A DNA stretch of 64,000 nucleotides from Trichostrongylus colubriformis (Eukaryota > Nematoda > Chromadorea > Rhabditida > Trichostrongylidae). Below are positions 52,468 through 64,000 of the stretch, in pieces. The stretch covers positions 24,712,068 through 24,776,067 of the forward strand of contig OZ022259.1 in NCBI GenBank assembly GCA_963978905.1, given 5' to 3'. The position numbers were made by a program, and so were the translations under genes. Positions within the stretch are counted from its first letter, which is position 1. The number at the start of each line of letters is the position of its first letter. Under the pieces are notes generated by a model, which was given only the letters and a program-made list of their open reading frames with translations, ran no database searches and was not told the DNA's origin.

Positions 52468-55025
52468 ATGGAGGAATCGGATAATCTCCTAATGTTAGCA
52501 GATATGGCTAAATTAGATTATGAAGAGAGGCCTTTTAACTGGGATTTCAATAATCAGGAGGTGAGATTATAGCGTTAATTGGGAGCTACTCTTCGAATTT
52601 TTTGCAAAGCATTCTACGGTACATATTCCAGAGTGCGCCAGCTACGTCACAAGTAGATGCATTTGACCACTGTTATTTGCCTTCCAATGATTTCGATCGT
52701 TTTGTGAACTCCACCCACGATTACTATTATCGTGTAGGACAGTGGGATTTGGACGAACAGGAGCATTCGTATGCGTTTCAAGTTCCATCAGGGGTGAGTA
52801 GCATGGATCTGACAAGATCATAGAAATCCATGTTCTAACCGTGACCGAACAGTTTGTTTCGTGTGTGTTAATATTTTCGCTGGAGATTAGTTTCTGCATA
52901 TGTTTTACATATTGTAGTCCACAAGTGGAAGCTATGAATGGTTAGGGTACGAAGATAGTGGAACAGCTTCTTCTTCTTCTGCTGCAAATGTTGTAGGTTT
53001 TTAGTTTCCATCCATATTCTCTTTGATCAGCCATACAATTTAAAGTTATAGTGTGAGTATGCTAGAGGAGCACTCTTACAGCTGTTCTGTTACTATAAAA
53101 CTTTGTTTTTGTTTGTTGACTGCACCATCATTGGTGAGTTTGTAGATATACGAAGTCATGTGGGACTCTTCTTGTTTAATAGAATTATTGATTGGATGAT
53201 AGCAAATTCATCTTCGGATATAGAAAAGCTGTTCAAGACCTGAAAAAGTTACGTAGTGATCAGGATGAGATAGTATTGATTCTTGTTACATGCCTTCAAA
53301 GGAGCCCAAGGGGGTCCGAAGAAGAGGAAAACGCAAAGAAATGATCATTCTGTAATGAACGTTCAAGATTAGGAGCGATAATCGGTAGAAAAACCCGGAT
53401 TCAAAAGCGCGACGCTGTGGCGTGTATTCGCATCACCTTCACATCAATTTGAAATACACTCTGTCTTTCCGAGTTGTCCGTTGGGGAGATGTCATTTGTT
53501 GTCTCATAGGGTGTATTTTATTCATTCGTGATGATGTGAAATAAGTGAAACAACATACAGCAACAAATAAATGAATTAATCAGATGATGAATAAACGAAA
53601 GCGTGAGAAAAAAGTGGGATTACAATTAAACCCTAATGAATTCACTTTTTTGACATCTTGGAAGGTGCCGTGTGTGCATTGCGGCAACTGCAAGCCACCG
53701 TAATCCTATACTGTAGGCTAAATTGCCCTTCTCCCGGTGTCTTCAAATAAGGGAAGGGTCATTAGTCAAAACGACATGGGTTTTTCATTTGACATGGACA
53801 TTTTTAGTCATACTATGCGGTATATAATGAATTTTTAGTCATACTATGTGGTAATAATGTATGAATATAATGATATTTTTAGTTATACTATGTAATATAT
53901 GACATAGTAGAAACGTCATATGTAGAAAAGTATCCCCTATTTTGGCGGTAATGTTGCTTGCAAATACTGAAGTAAGTGTTAGTGAAAAAGAAACCCTTGG
54001 TGTGCCACAAAGTACAGCCATCTTAGAAAGCAACATTGGAGAGCAATTGAAACTATGATAAAGGGCGATTTCACCAGTCTTTATGCTGTGTACATGCACC
54101 TACAACTACTGTAAGCTCGTAAACTTCATGGCAAAGTGCATTTGCGTGCACGAGATACTTTAGACTAATTTGCTCATTTTTTAGCATGGTGTGGTTCTTA
54201 ATACTCACATATGCCTGTGGGGGACCTGTGCAGGCACATTTGAGACATTGGAAGAACTACAAAAGCATGCAGGTTAGCCCGTTCATCTATGTGTGTTATC
54301 GCGTCTTCAGATTTCAATTTGAAACTAATAAGATATTTGTAGAGGCGCACCTGGTTTCTACAAGTAGGCAATGTTTATGGCGCGGATGCAGTAAGATGGA
54401 GAGGCGATATGCTCACAGGTGTGCGGCTGGTCTAAACCGAAGCAAATATTTTGTATTGTTGTTTATAATTGTTTTCAAGTGTATTTATTCAGATATTTGC
54501 TCTCTCGACACTTGAGATCACACACAGGCTCCACTCCATATGCGTGTGATCAGTGTGGTAGCCAGTTCGCAACAAGAGAGAGGTAAAATTCTCACACAGT
54601 TATCAGATCAAGATTTACTTAATGGTTGTCCGAAAATGGTTTTTCAAAGATTTTTCCGATTTCTTTTTCGTGTTTTGTCTTCCTATTCATTTCAAATTTT
54701 CGATTCGGGTCTTTACGTGCGTCATTTGTTGCTATCATGATCTATGGTTGATGTTCCAGAATGCGACTACATCAACGGTCAATACACATGCCAGAAGTGA
54801 AATATATGTGCGAGGTGTGTGATCGTCTATTCAAAACCACTTCAGAGCGCCGACATCACATGACTCGAATGCATATGAGTGAGTTTCCTGAGAAGAATTT
54901 GAGAAGGTGTCGAGAACTGTTTGCAATGATTTTCAGAAGAGCGTTTAGTATGCCGGCATTGTGGAGGACTGTACTCAGGTAGATCTGTGCTTAGTCGTCA
55001 TTTAAAAGTTTGTAAGGAGAAATAA
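52468..55025 (+). CDS. five-finger C2H2 zinc-finger protein, HINFP-like
   Basis: Eight exons join in frame to 263 residues: 52468-52560, 52632-52793, 52918-52992, 54185-54272, 54343-54418, 54493-54582, 54760-54878 and 54937-55025. The first 110 residues are acidic and Tyr/Ser-rich without a known domain. Five zinc fingers follow: C120/C125/H138/H142, C150/C155/H171/H175, C183/C186/H199/H204, C212/C215/H228/H233 and C240/C243/H256/C260 (C2HC). The first two have the four-residue CLW..C spacing seen in GLI and HINFP proteins, and HLRSHT after the second also fits HINFP (histone H4 gene transcription factor). It is probably a nuclear DNA-binding protein, but the orthology is uncertain. The start follows GTTTTTTCAG, a likely trans-splice acceptor at 52462. 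AATAAA overlaps the stop codon. Confidence 0.82.
53295..53752. repeat. dispersed repeat in zinc-finger gene intron 3, inverted relative to 19356-20034
   Basis: The stretch containing CGATAATCGGTAGAAAAACC, then AACAACATACAGCAACAAAT, then ACTGCAAGCCACCGTAATCC, is the reverse complement of 19356-20034 in the same order. The right end has the CTCCCGGTGTCTTCAAATAA end motif; the left end carries an imperfect counterpart, TTCAAAGGAGCCCAAGGGGG. Confidence 0.75.
53802..53912 (+). repeat. degenerate short tandem repeats
   Basis: The word TTTTTAGTCATACTATG (later TTTTTAGTTATACTATG) occurs three times about 30-45 bases apart. It is intronic, in the zinc-finger gene. Confidence 0.7.
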
Positions 55026-55026
55026 A
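55021..55026 (+). promoter_or_regulatory. AATAAA overlapping the zinc-finger gene stop codon
   Basis: The last sense codon and TAA stop (55023-55025) lie within AATAAA. If used, the 3' UTR would be only about 15-20 bases. No better signal is seen in the next 150 bases. Confidence 0.4.
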
Positions 55027-56761
55027 TATTTGGGTTTCTGTATTTGTTGTGTATAGTCTCCGTTACTTGACGGAAAAATCGTTATTCGCTTGCCACTGGA
55101 AACATCACTGAGGTAGGATTTGTCCAAGCTGTGCCTCTTCGGATTTAATTGACTGATGCTGAACTTTGTAGTTGTTTCAATACATGTAGTAGGAAACATG
55201 GTGGCTTGCGATTTTCGAACATTCTCAGTTCTCCACTGTTCCAAACATTCTGTGGTAGCTTTGATTTGTAATCAATTTCTTCAATGTTTTTTTTGCGAAG
55301 AAACCGCCTGAAAGAAGTCGAAATGGGGTCTGTTGAAGAGCGCACTCGTGTTGAAGACTGTTATCCTTTTTCTTTATTCCACCAAAATTTATTCTTCAGT
55401 TTCACATGAACTAGGACTGATCTCACCGAAAATATTTAAGCGTACCATCTGTGGAGAAATTAGATCCCACACTTATGATCATGCGGTCCTTTGCTCGTCC
55501 CTCCGTTGGGATCCGTATATATGTATGTGCACTTCAAAAAATGCTGCTGTGTACGTTGTCGAGTCCCAAAGAGATTTACTTACTCGTGGCGCCCATTGCT
55601 GAACTTTTATCTGTTGCTAAATAGCGAGCTGAATCGTGGATTCAGAGTAATGAATTGTAGAGGTGTCCTCCAAAAGCAGAAGAAAGAGTTATTCATAGTT
55701 TTTACGTCTTTATCATACTCATTCGGTGACCTCGAGAAGACTTTCAATATTTGTTACCTTTACACAGCTGTCAATTACTCTCGTCGTGCTGTGGGCAGCT
55801 GAGTGCTCACTACGACTGTGGTTGAGGAACTCTTGACTTGTCGAGGCATAGACAACAGTACCAAGCTCCACGATTTTTCCTCTCATTGTTAAACCCTTGC
55901 TGTTAATGTGGAAATTAAGCGCATTGGGAGACGAAGTTAGTCGGTTTGGCTGTTATGAGTTAACGGAGATATGGGGTGAAAGTCCAGTAGACTTTGCTTA
56001 GGGTTCTCCTCTACACGGAATAATCTGACTTAAATTCTGATTCATGGTCTGAGCATTATTGAAGAGAAATTGATCTGAATATATGACTACAGTTCTTGCA
56101 ATTTGTGCTAAATCGAAGATTTGATCAAAAATGATTCTAAATAGTCTATTTTTAAAGCTGATCTAAACTTATATTGAGTGATTGCTCAGTCAATCCATGT
56201 ATCACTTATTTCACGGGGCTTTTTTGCATATACCTGCCTTATTAACAAATGCCTTGATATGGATAACTACGTGCTAGATTCTCTTTGGCGTTCAAATGAA
56301 TTCTATTTTGTAACTTCAACTGTATTAATCCCTTTTTACCTTGCTTGTATTCTTTGTATTCTCTATAAGAAGGTGATATAAGAGGATAATGATATCTTCT
56401 TCCCAAGACTATTACAGTCGTACCACATGATTGGTACTTGCTCGCCTGCGCCTAAGGTTGCTTTCATACTGTGCAACGTAGTCGTACGACTGAGTCGGTA
56501 GACTACTGCGGTGTGCGATCCATTTAATTTTGCGAACTCAATCGCGTTTCATTTCCTGACGATGCAGTCTATCGCTTCCCTTTTTTCTCTTATTTTTCTT
56601 TCTTTTGTTCAAATTCTTACCTTACGTAGTATTGCTAAGGAATCTCCTAGCTTTCCGAAAGGTATTTGCTATTCCATCACTAATGTTTTCAAATATTCGA
56701 TGTAACAAAGTGAAACACGACGACGCTACGAAATGGAAATTCAGTTTACGCAGTAGTCGCC

Positions 56762-57795
56762 ATACGACTAACAAGGGAAGGACCACAGGTCGAAGTGGCC
56801 ATGCGGAATGGGATACATATGGTCCGACGTATTTTCTGACGCTGATCTCGAATCTGTGTTCGAAATTTGCAGAACGATTCTCTGGGCCGAGTTATGGAGG
56901 TTTTTTTTTTGAAAAAAACAGTACTATCATATGGTAGGTGAAGCCCATGGCACGCGAGCCAGACGTTTTCACGCAAAACACGTGTGATTTTCGTGTTCAG
57001 GGGATCAAATTACCCTATGGGACAAGTTTTCAGCCAATTCGAGAATTTGACCAAATCTCGGAAAAATTGATGGGCTATTGGCTGGCAACTCATTGAACAA
57101 AGGCGAAGTCGTTGACCCTTGCCTAGGAAATGCTCCTATTTGATGCTTGTTTCGTACATTCAGTGCGATGGGCAAGTGTGAAGGCATGTATAGGCTATCC
57201 TGTTCAGGTTGCAGGGTTTTCTGTAGAAGAAAATTCGAAAACTACCACTTTATCCCCTGGCCATCCCCAATATTCCGAAGTTGGACCAAAAACTGAATTT
57301 GGCTGAAAATTTGCACAGAGGGGTAATTCGACCTCCTGTGCCCGAATATTTTAATCTTTTTACGCAACAACGCCTAATTCGTGTGGTATGGGAATCACTT
57401 CGACTTCGTATCCTTCCCTTGTGAGTAATGTTAGTAGTTATAAATAAAGCGGCAGAGTGATGGGTGCGGTAGGTTCCAGTACAAGGAAACGTCCAAAAGT
57501 GAAAGAAAAGCACTTACTGACAATCATACACAAAATGCAAAAAACCCGCACCGGCGGGAGCAAACCCATGACCCTTCTCCTGCAGATCCGGAACACTACC
57601 AGTGAGCCACTGAGACCGTTGCTTGCGATGCAAATAGTGCCTCGTCACAGAAAAACCTCCATAACTTTGCTCAGAGAATCGTTCTGCAAATTTCGAGTAC
57701 AGATTCGGGATCAGCGTACGAAAATGCGTCGGTCCATATATATCACATTCCGGATGGCCACTTCGACCTGGGGTCCTTCCCTTGTAAGTTGCGTC
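56762..57795. repeat. large imperfect inverted repeat
   Basis: The left arm (about 56762-56905, AACAAGGGAAGGACC to GAGTTATGGAGG) matches the reverse complement of the right arm (about 57648-57795, CCTCCATAACTTTG to GGTCCTTCCCTTGT) at roughly 85%. An inner, more diverged pair lies at about 57000-57060 and 57260-57330. A third partial copy of the end is at 57386-57424. A tRNA-like stretch lies in the right half. Confidence 0.75.
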
Positions 57796-57956
57796 GAAGA
57801 GTATAAAGACAACGTGCGCGTAGCTGTGATTGTTGAGTACCATAATTATCAAATTGAGAACTGATTCTCTGGGCGCTTCGTGACAACTTCTTGTTTTCTT
57901 ATGTTTTGTTATCGAAATGGTATGGATGTGAGTTCATTGTCATAGAAGTGGCTTTC

Positions 57957-58124
57957 TAAGGCCGTGTTCGTACTTTGCGGTGCCGGCGGTAGGGCGCGGC
58001 TGCGTGTCTCTGCGTCTCCGCCTGTGCCACCCTATCTCGTTTCCTGCGTTTTCTCTGCACCTCTACCGTGCCACTGTGTGTCGCCGTCTAAGAACGCCTA
58101 GCGCAAAGTATGAACGCGCTCTAA
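57957..58124 (+). repeat. GC-rich inverted-repeat element, copy 6
   Basis: It starts TAAGGCCGTGTTCGTACTT, has the GGTGCCGGCGGTAGGGCGCG core and ends AAGTATGAACGCGCTCTAA. Confidence 0.82.
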
Positions 58125-58662
58125 GTAAGATCGCCTTCATAATTCGTGGCAACCGACGTTACGTTGATTGCCACCGTCACAGTCAACACCGGTGCCGCAC
58201 AGTATAAAGGCGGTTTGAGCGTTTATGGCGATGGGTAACCGGCACAGTCAGCGCGTATTTGGTTCAATCATTAGTCACTTCAACTGGCTGCTTATCCAAT
58301 GAGTATTTCTCATACGGACTGATTGAGTGATTGTATTTGGCTGAACTTATCGTTATTAAAACCATAGCATGTGAACATAGCTTTGTTGATGTTTCTGTCT
58401 TCTTTATTGAAAATTTTTTCGACACCACATTCTTTTATAATTCATACGCACGTGTGGCGCTACACACCTTTTGTGTGGGAGGGACAGGATGGTGGTGACA
58501 TGTTTTACGTGACTGACATGCCTTAACATGAGTGACATGTTAATGACCAGCGCGATTGTGACTCACGAGACTTCAGATGTACGACATATGAATGAGCTAG
58601 TTAGTAGAAGTAACAGGTTCTCGACGCTTCGGTCGTGTAAAGACATGTTGTCATCACCCGCT

Positions 58663-59321
58663 GGGTGTGTACCCTTATGTCAGGATTCGCACGACGACGA
58701 GCGACGTGCGATGTAGTGTGTGCGGGCTATGCGCGTCGTTGGCTCTTGGAACGATTACACGGTAATGCTGGGGTAATCGCAGTTGACTCGTAATCGCTTC
58801 GGGACCCAACAACATAGCTCCTTAAAGGAATCGTCCACGGAAAAATGAGTTTTTGTGTTACCCATATGTTTATGTTGCATTTGCCTAATGTGAGCCTCAT
58901 GTAAAAATACACGCGAAAAATTGTGAATCCGGCTAAGATACAGCACCACAAAGTACGTCCGGGTGGGTGGGGCCTCCGAGTAAAAGCCTCGTCCCGTCGT
59001 CCACCGCCGTTGGGAGCGGAGAGTGAGTCTGTTTACGTAACTTTCTGTTCCTACAATGCGTCTCCGACTATGGCAGACGGCGGGACGAGGCTTCTACTCG
59101 GAGGCCCCGCCCACTTGGACGTACTTTGTGGCGCTGTGTCTCAGCCAGATTCACGTTTTTTCTCGTGAAATTTTGCATGGGGCCCACATCAGGCAAGTAC
59201 AACATAAACGTATGGGTAACACAAAAACTCATCTTTCCGTGGACGATCCTTTAAGCTCGTCCGGATTGCTTCGCCTGCGACATGTCGCGGTGCGAAATCC
59301 TGACTTAAGGGTACACACCCC
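58663..59321. mobile_element. MITE with 8-bp target duplication, interrupted by a TTAA-flanked element
   Basis: The ends are GGGTGTGTACCCTTATGTCA and the complement GGGTGTGTACCCTTAAGTCA. The flanking 8-mers CACCCGCT at 58655-58662 and 59322-59329 are identical. It is the same family as 20766-21007 in inverse orientation. The sequence is split at 58822-59254 by another element. Confidence 0.9.
58826..59250. mobile_element. 425-bp foldback MITE flanked by TTAA (piggyBac-type target)
   Basis: The ends are AGGAATCGTCCACGGAAAAA and the complement AGGATCGTCCACGGAAAGAT, and the arms continue through GTTTTTGTGTTACCCATA. TTAA flanks both sides (58822-58825 and 59251-59254). The intact host copy at 20766-21007 has a single TTTA (in its reverse complement) at the corresponding position, so the four-base duplication is supported by comparison. 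TTAA targets are typical of piggyBac transposases; no coding sequence remains. Confidence 0.88.
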
Positions 59322-60701
59322 CACCCGCTTAGTACGCTCAAGAAACTAATTATTGGCCCTTATCAGTCGCATTGCATTTATCCTTTACCGTTGTTGAAAA
59401 TTTATAGGAGGACCTCTCAATTTGCTACTCAATTTTGGGTTCAGGCATGAAAAGGAAATTAGCTGCCGACCGCTTGCTATCGGAGGAAATTTATGTGTAC
59501 CGCCCTTAGCCGTTGTGCTTAATCGGAAATGCGGGTTTTAATGGAATGGTTCAATCAAGAGAGAGACAAAGAAGGCAAAGGCGAAATGCACTTTCGTAGT
59601 CTTGATAAAATTAGCAAAGAGAATAAGTAGCGCTATGTGGAAGATGAGGAACAACCTCTAGGGACCACTGTCCGAATACGGACATTCCTCGTTCGATATG
59701 CGAGCGATGACAGCTATATTTATGAGTGTAGCCCGATGAGAAATTAGTTCCGTTGGGAGGCAGCGAAAATTTGACTGCCATGCAGATGGGATGAGTAAGA
59801 ACGAACGGATTTTTATCCCGTCTGTCGATGTGCAACTCGCTACCTCTTAGTACCATTCTACTGATGAGTAATCACGACACTCTTTGGAATGACATCGACA
59901 CTGTTTTAGTAAGGTCGCGGTCATACTTTGCGCAATTTCATTGGACGCCAGTGTCGGCGCCAAATGACGGTGGTCTCGAATTCGAATCTTGTCACAGTGC
60001 TGTACTATGCTACATGCGAATTTGAAGTTCCAAGCTCTTGCCACGATCACAATACAGTAGTATGGTTGGGTTGAGCGTTCTGCAAATGGAGCACGTTATC
60101 AGATTGACACCGGCGTGCTGGCGTCAGTGCGTAGAGTAGCTCGCGGCTTAATACTGCTGCTTTAAAAATTTCAGTGAAATTTAGTAGTAGTTTAGTGATG
60201 ACACTGGAAGTGAAATTTAGTTGGTACCAGGAGTGAGATGTGAAATTTGGTCTGATGGCATTTAATAATGAATATACTAAAAGATCTATTCGAGACATAA
60301 CTGTTCGTACATTTGCCGACTAGAAATTTTGGGTTAGGGGGCTGAGCTTCGGTTGAAGTTTTTTCTTGCATTACCTGTGTATGATAGCCATAGCCATCTT
60401 ACCGTGACTGATAACAATGTGATAAGATCCTGAGATATAAACCTGAATATTGAAATAAAAATCTGAATTTTCCATTCTTACTCCTATGTGAGTAACCGTG
60501 AAGTCATGTTTATATCTTCCATCTTCGATGGTAACAATTAAATAACATTCTATGGAAATTCCTACTCATTTTTTCCGACAAGTATAGATTAAAGTTTTCA
60601 TTTCGATTGAATAATTTTCTGTAGAAATTTTTTAACAATTATAAATTAAGGTTTTTCGTCACCACAAACCTGATCACCTGTAGTGGGAGGGGAGAAGAGG
60701 A

Positions 60702-60715
60702 GGGGGGGGGGGGGG
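60702..60715 (+). repeat. 14-base G run
   Basis: An uninterrupted G run follows a purine-rich stretch from about 60683 (GGGAGGGGAGAAGAGGA). Confidence 0.95.
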
Positions 60716-61271
60716 AGAAATTGTGGAATCTTTTATATTTCACGCAGGAATCACGCTTTTGGTAATTTGTAGTTTTTATGTAATTCTTGGAGTATTTTTA
60801 TGAACTTCCTCATCTAACAATGCTGCAGAAAATGCACGGACCAGGCCATTCCTGCGCTGCTCTTGGGTAGATTCAAAATGACTGTGTTTGGGTGGGAATG
60901 TATGTTCCCACTTTGTTGTTTTGCGTAAACGTGCTCTTAACGAAATCAGTAAAGAAAATTGAAAAATTCACTTTTGGTGGTGCGATATGAAGACAATGAG
61001 CAGGACTGTCTATATCTACGTATAGAAAAATAATCGGTGCTATATTACCGATGTCATCTATAAGATATTGTCCATGCGTGATAGTAATCTGGGCAGCCTG
61101 TTAAACAGTTTAGCTTGTTGGCTATCGAATTCACTAAATCAACAGAATTCACTTCTGCTTTTCCGCATTCGGAGGCAGTGCACTATACCAAACAAGGTAT
61201 CTATGTACCGTGTTCAGCCGTAGACACAAATTTTCTCCGTTTTTTGAGGCAGCATGCATACAACGCTCCTG

Positions 61272-61436
61272 CGGCCGCATTCATACTCAGCGCCGGGCAG
61301 GACGGGGCTCCGTTCATAAGTAGCGAGGCTGAGTGGAACGGGGTGCAGAGACGACGCAGGCAAGGTGGCACACGCGTTGACGCACGCACGCAGCCACGCC
61401 TTGACACCGGCACCGCAGAGTATGAACGCGGCCTAA
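61272..61436 (-). repeat. GC-rich inverted-repeat element, copy 7
   Basis: It is in inverse orientation: it starts CGGCCGCATTCATACTCAG, has GTGCAGAGACGACGCAGGCA in the core and ends GAGTATGAACGCGGCCTAA. Confidence 0.82.
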
Positions 61437-64000
61437 CGTTCTCGTTAAACGCAACGTGACACGCATCGCAAGCTCCTTGATCAATGCTCTTCACTCTTTA
61501 AATTTCGTATCTCTTGAAAGTCTGAAGGAAACGTTCGCCTTTTTGCAAACTATTAATCCGACTCAGTCAAAAATTTTGACTTCTATAACTTTGCTTTGTT
61601 TGCATTTCACGCTTTCAGTACATGTCTGCTCCATGGGTAGACAATATTTACCGCAATACATAAAAACTAAATCCAGAGTACGTTATTGTATGAACAATAC
61701 ATAGCAATGCCTTGGATAAAATGATGTAATTGGGTAGAGGCTCAACGGTGGTGGTAGAGTGTAATTGTGTTAGCCAAAAGGGAAGTGAAGACGTCCGTTC
61801 TGCTTCACAGAGGATTATTTAATTAGTTGAAAGCCATACAATGATGACAAATCAGTGACGTATATTGAGTTGTTTGGGTGGATTACTACGAGATATCACT
61901 GGCGATGGTACATGGTACGCTTTTCGTGGCATTTTGGAGCGTTATGACGATGTTGGCAAGTTGGCATTCTTTCGTTCCATTCAGACACTGATTTGTTGCT
62001 GTGGTGGTGGCGTTGATTTCACCTCACCAGTGATTGGATTTCGTGCTGAAATACTGAGGAATTAGAAGAGGCGACAATCCCTGGAATGTTCTTTATGTCT
62101 GGTGTGGTGGTCTCATAGAGAAAGCCAATGCTCGTAATGATTGCGTTTGCTTGGTTTGAACCCCATTAAAGAGTGACCGACCGAATTGGCTACACCATCG
62201 CAACGACGATGACGCATTTCGGAACTCATTAGACTCGATGATGTCCCCGACCGAATGACTCATCGCCAGCCTCAGAGAAGCATCGCGAACAAAACGTGAA
62301 AACCCCCGAAATTACGCAACCATGATTGCCTAGTGGTCTTTGAATTGTAGACGTAATGTCAGCTCCACATGCGATTTACACCCCGGCTCTAATGAGAATC
62401 GGTAAAGGGGGCCTTTCAATAGGATGAGTCGTGGAGTATTCAGAGGGAATTTCAGGACAGAAAAAGACTAGCTATGGTTATTCCATGATAAAGCCGCGCA
62501 TTCTCTTTCTGCATAGAATTGCTTGGCACGATTGGATGGTAGCGGACCAGTTTGTTTAAATTAATATGACTTGTTTGGGCTTTTTAAAAACTCTTTCAAA
62601 TCGCTATAATGGCAGGTAGACCGATAATGTTCGTTGAACCCGCCTAGTGTCAAACTTGGCGTGCACTTTGCATATACCAGCTATTGTATTACATGCACTC
62701 TGAAAATTGGTATCGACGATTGAATTTCAAAGCTATCACATGATCGCTGCTCTGCAGGACAGGTAAATCGACTGGGGAAGGCTGCGCTGAAGCCAGTGTG
62801 GACCCGAGAAATTGTCATATCTGGTTCGTGAGGAGGGGTTTGTGGTTGTGGTCGCATATGGTTTTTCTAATGAGAGTCGTTATGATGCTCACTCCAATAG
62901 GTACTCTGTCCCCCTTTCCCACCCCCCCCCCCCCTCCGACTCTCATGTCTAATCGGTTGGCACTCTGAAATAGACGAAACATCACTATCGATCAGCGACG
63001 GGAAAGCCTTGAGTGATATAGGAGGGCGTATTGGGGTAGCCGATCTTTTTGAAATCACGCTTGACGAAACTATGGAGTCGAGTGTCTGTGTAGAGAAGCA
63101 CATGATATCGCGTTCATACTCGCTGATCGGTTGCGCGAACGGTACGCGATCATGGCGATCGCGCGACCTTCGCAGAGTCTGAACGTGAACTGACTCTCAA
63201 GGGGTTCACTTGAGATCAAATCTTTTTGCGCGATGTGCCGTAACTTAGATTTTGTTACTCTGATGACCGCATTACTCTATTATATTGCTACTTGTGAAGG
63301 TCGTTTCCTGTAATACTCTTAAAACCCACTTTTATTTACATTTGAGGTATGGATCTAAAATTTCAATACATCTGGTCATCTAGTTCTTTTCTGAGCCTTT
63401 GCAAAGCAATGATATAGCATTTTGCTGTGTTTCGTTGCAGCGGAACATCTCTAGTCCGCGTTGACGACATCCTAACTTTTTTTCTTTCCTAATCATCTTT
63501 GAGTCGTGCGATTCTCCCCGTCGCCTCGTTTCATCTTCGTGGAATTTAAAAGAATGAACTTCATGGCATCTCAATGAAAGTGACACAAATTAGCGTTGGA
63601 GAATCGCGTAATTATCGCACGTCACTTGATGATATTACTTTAAAAGAATTTTTTCGTTATTCGGTAACTTATCATTTGGTTATTTATTTATTTGGTAACT
63701 TATTATTTGGTAATACACCCTATTACACGAATATGACTTCCCAAGGGAGCTTTATTAGTGTTCCTTTTCCCGGTATGGGGCAGGTGTTCCGGCTAGCGGA
63801 AGTGGACGTTGGCATGCTGACGAATCACACAGGAAATAACAACTCGCGGACTAGGACAACCCGGCATTGTAGGAGCTGAAACACCTTGTACTATGCTGAA
63901 GAATTAGAGGTATGAGTATGGTTCGACTGTCACCTTGATAGTAGAAGCTTCCTTGCATGGAAATCTTTCCTGGGAAGAAATGACGTGATGTGCGTGAAGA

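Larger units (their letters stand above)
55026..64000. other. 9-kb terminal block without recognisable genes
   Basis: No conserved protein, rRNA or convincing tRNA was found. The stretch contains an inverted repeat (56762-57795), two GC-rich repeat copies (57957, 61272), the nested MITE pair (58663-59321), G and C runs, and a tRNA-like stretch on the minus strand near 57540-57625. The open frame at 63574-63879 matches nothing I know. Confidence 0.55.

Noticed and set aside
57540..57625. Possible tRNA gene on the minus strand
   Set aside because: GGCTCACTGGTAGTG and GGGTTTGCTCCC resemble A and B boxes, but the acceptor arms do not pair well. At most it is a tRNA-derived repeat within the inverted repeat.
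61865..62065. 66-residue open frame and following tRNA-like words near 62089-62165
   Set aside because: The B-box-like GGTTTGAACCCC is present, but I could not fold a cloverleaf or find a convincing A box, and the open frame matches nothing known.
63574..63879. 101-residue open frame near the right edge
   Set aside because: It has no recognisable domain, splice pattern or codon signal, and the surrounding DNA is repeat-rich.

Overview
The window looks like nuclear DNA of a clade V (strongylid, hookworm-like) nematode. The genes are split by many introns with GT..(T)TTCAG splice sites and several start codons sit just behind splice acceptors, as at spliced-leader sites. The space between exons is crowded with mariner and miniature inverted-repeat elements. 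The taxon is an inference; no rRNA or mitochondrial marker is present.

Five multi-exon protein-coding genes can be assembled, all on the + strand. (1) 8323-15749: ribose-phosphate pyrophosphokinase (PRPP synthetase), complete except for a tiny first exon. (2) 27908-34584: merlin/NF2 (nfm-1 type FERM protein), 16 exons, 612 aa. (3) 35561-44594: THO complex subunit 5 (THOC5), 17 exons, 673 aa. (4) 48321-50807: an unrecognised 192-aa single-pass membrane glycoprotein, 6 exons. (5) 52468-55025: a 263-aa protein with five C2H2/C2HC zinc fingers resembling HINFP, 8 exons. Each chain stays in frame through every proposed junction. They are unrelated housekeeping or signalling functions (nucleotide synthesis, cortical growth control, mRNA export, a membrane protein, a transcription factor), and nothing indicates an operon or shared pathway.

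The rest is repeats. A nearly full-length mariner (9704-10978, one frameshift in the transposase) lies in a PRPP synthetase intron. At least five palindromic TA-flanked elements carry mariner-like ends (1719-2391, 23156-23370, 26346-27442, 40175-41726, 45115-46148); the first still encodes two inverted scraps of transposase. A second class has 8-bp target duplications (8808-9022, 16487-16990, 48634-49031, 58663-59321), and one member is interrupted by a TTAA-flanked element. A roughly 165-bp GC-rich family occurs at least seven times. Two tRNA-like genes face away from each other in a near-perfect palindrome (18258-18489), and tRNA-derived SINE-like units lie at 46.7-47.2 kb.

Large blocks (2.4-8.3 kb, 15.8-27.9 kb, 44.6-48.3 kb and 55-64 kb) contain no gene that I could recognise.
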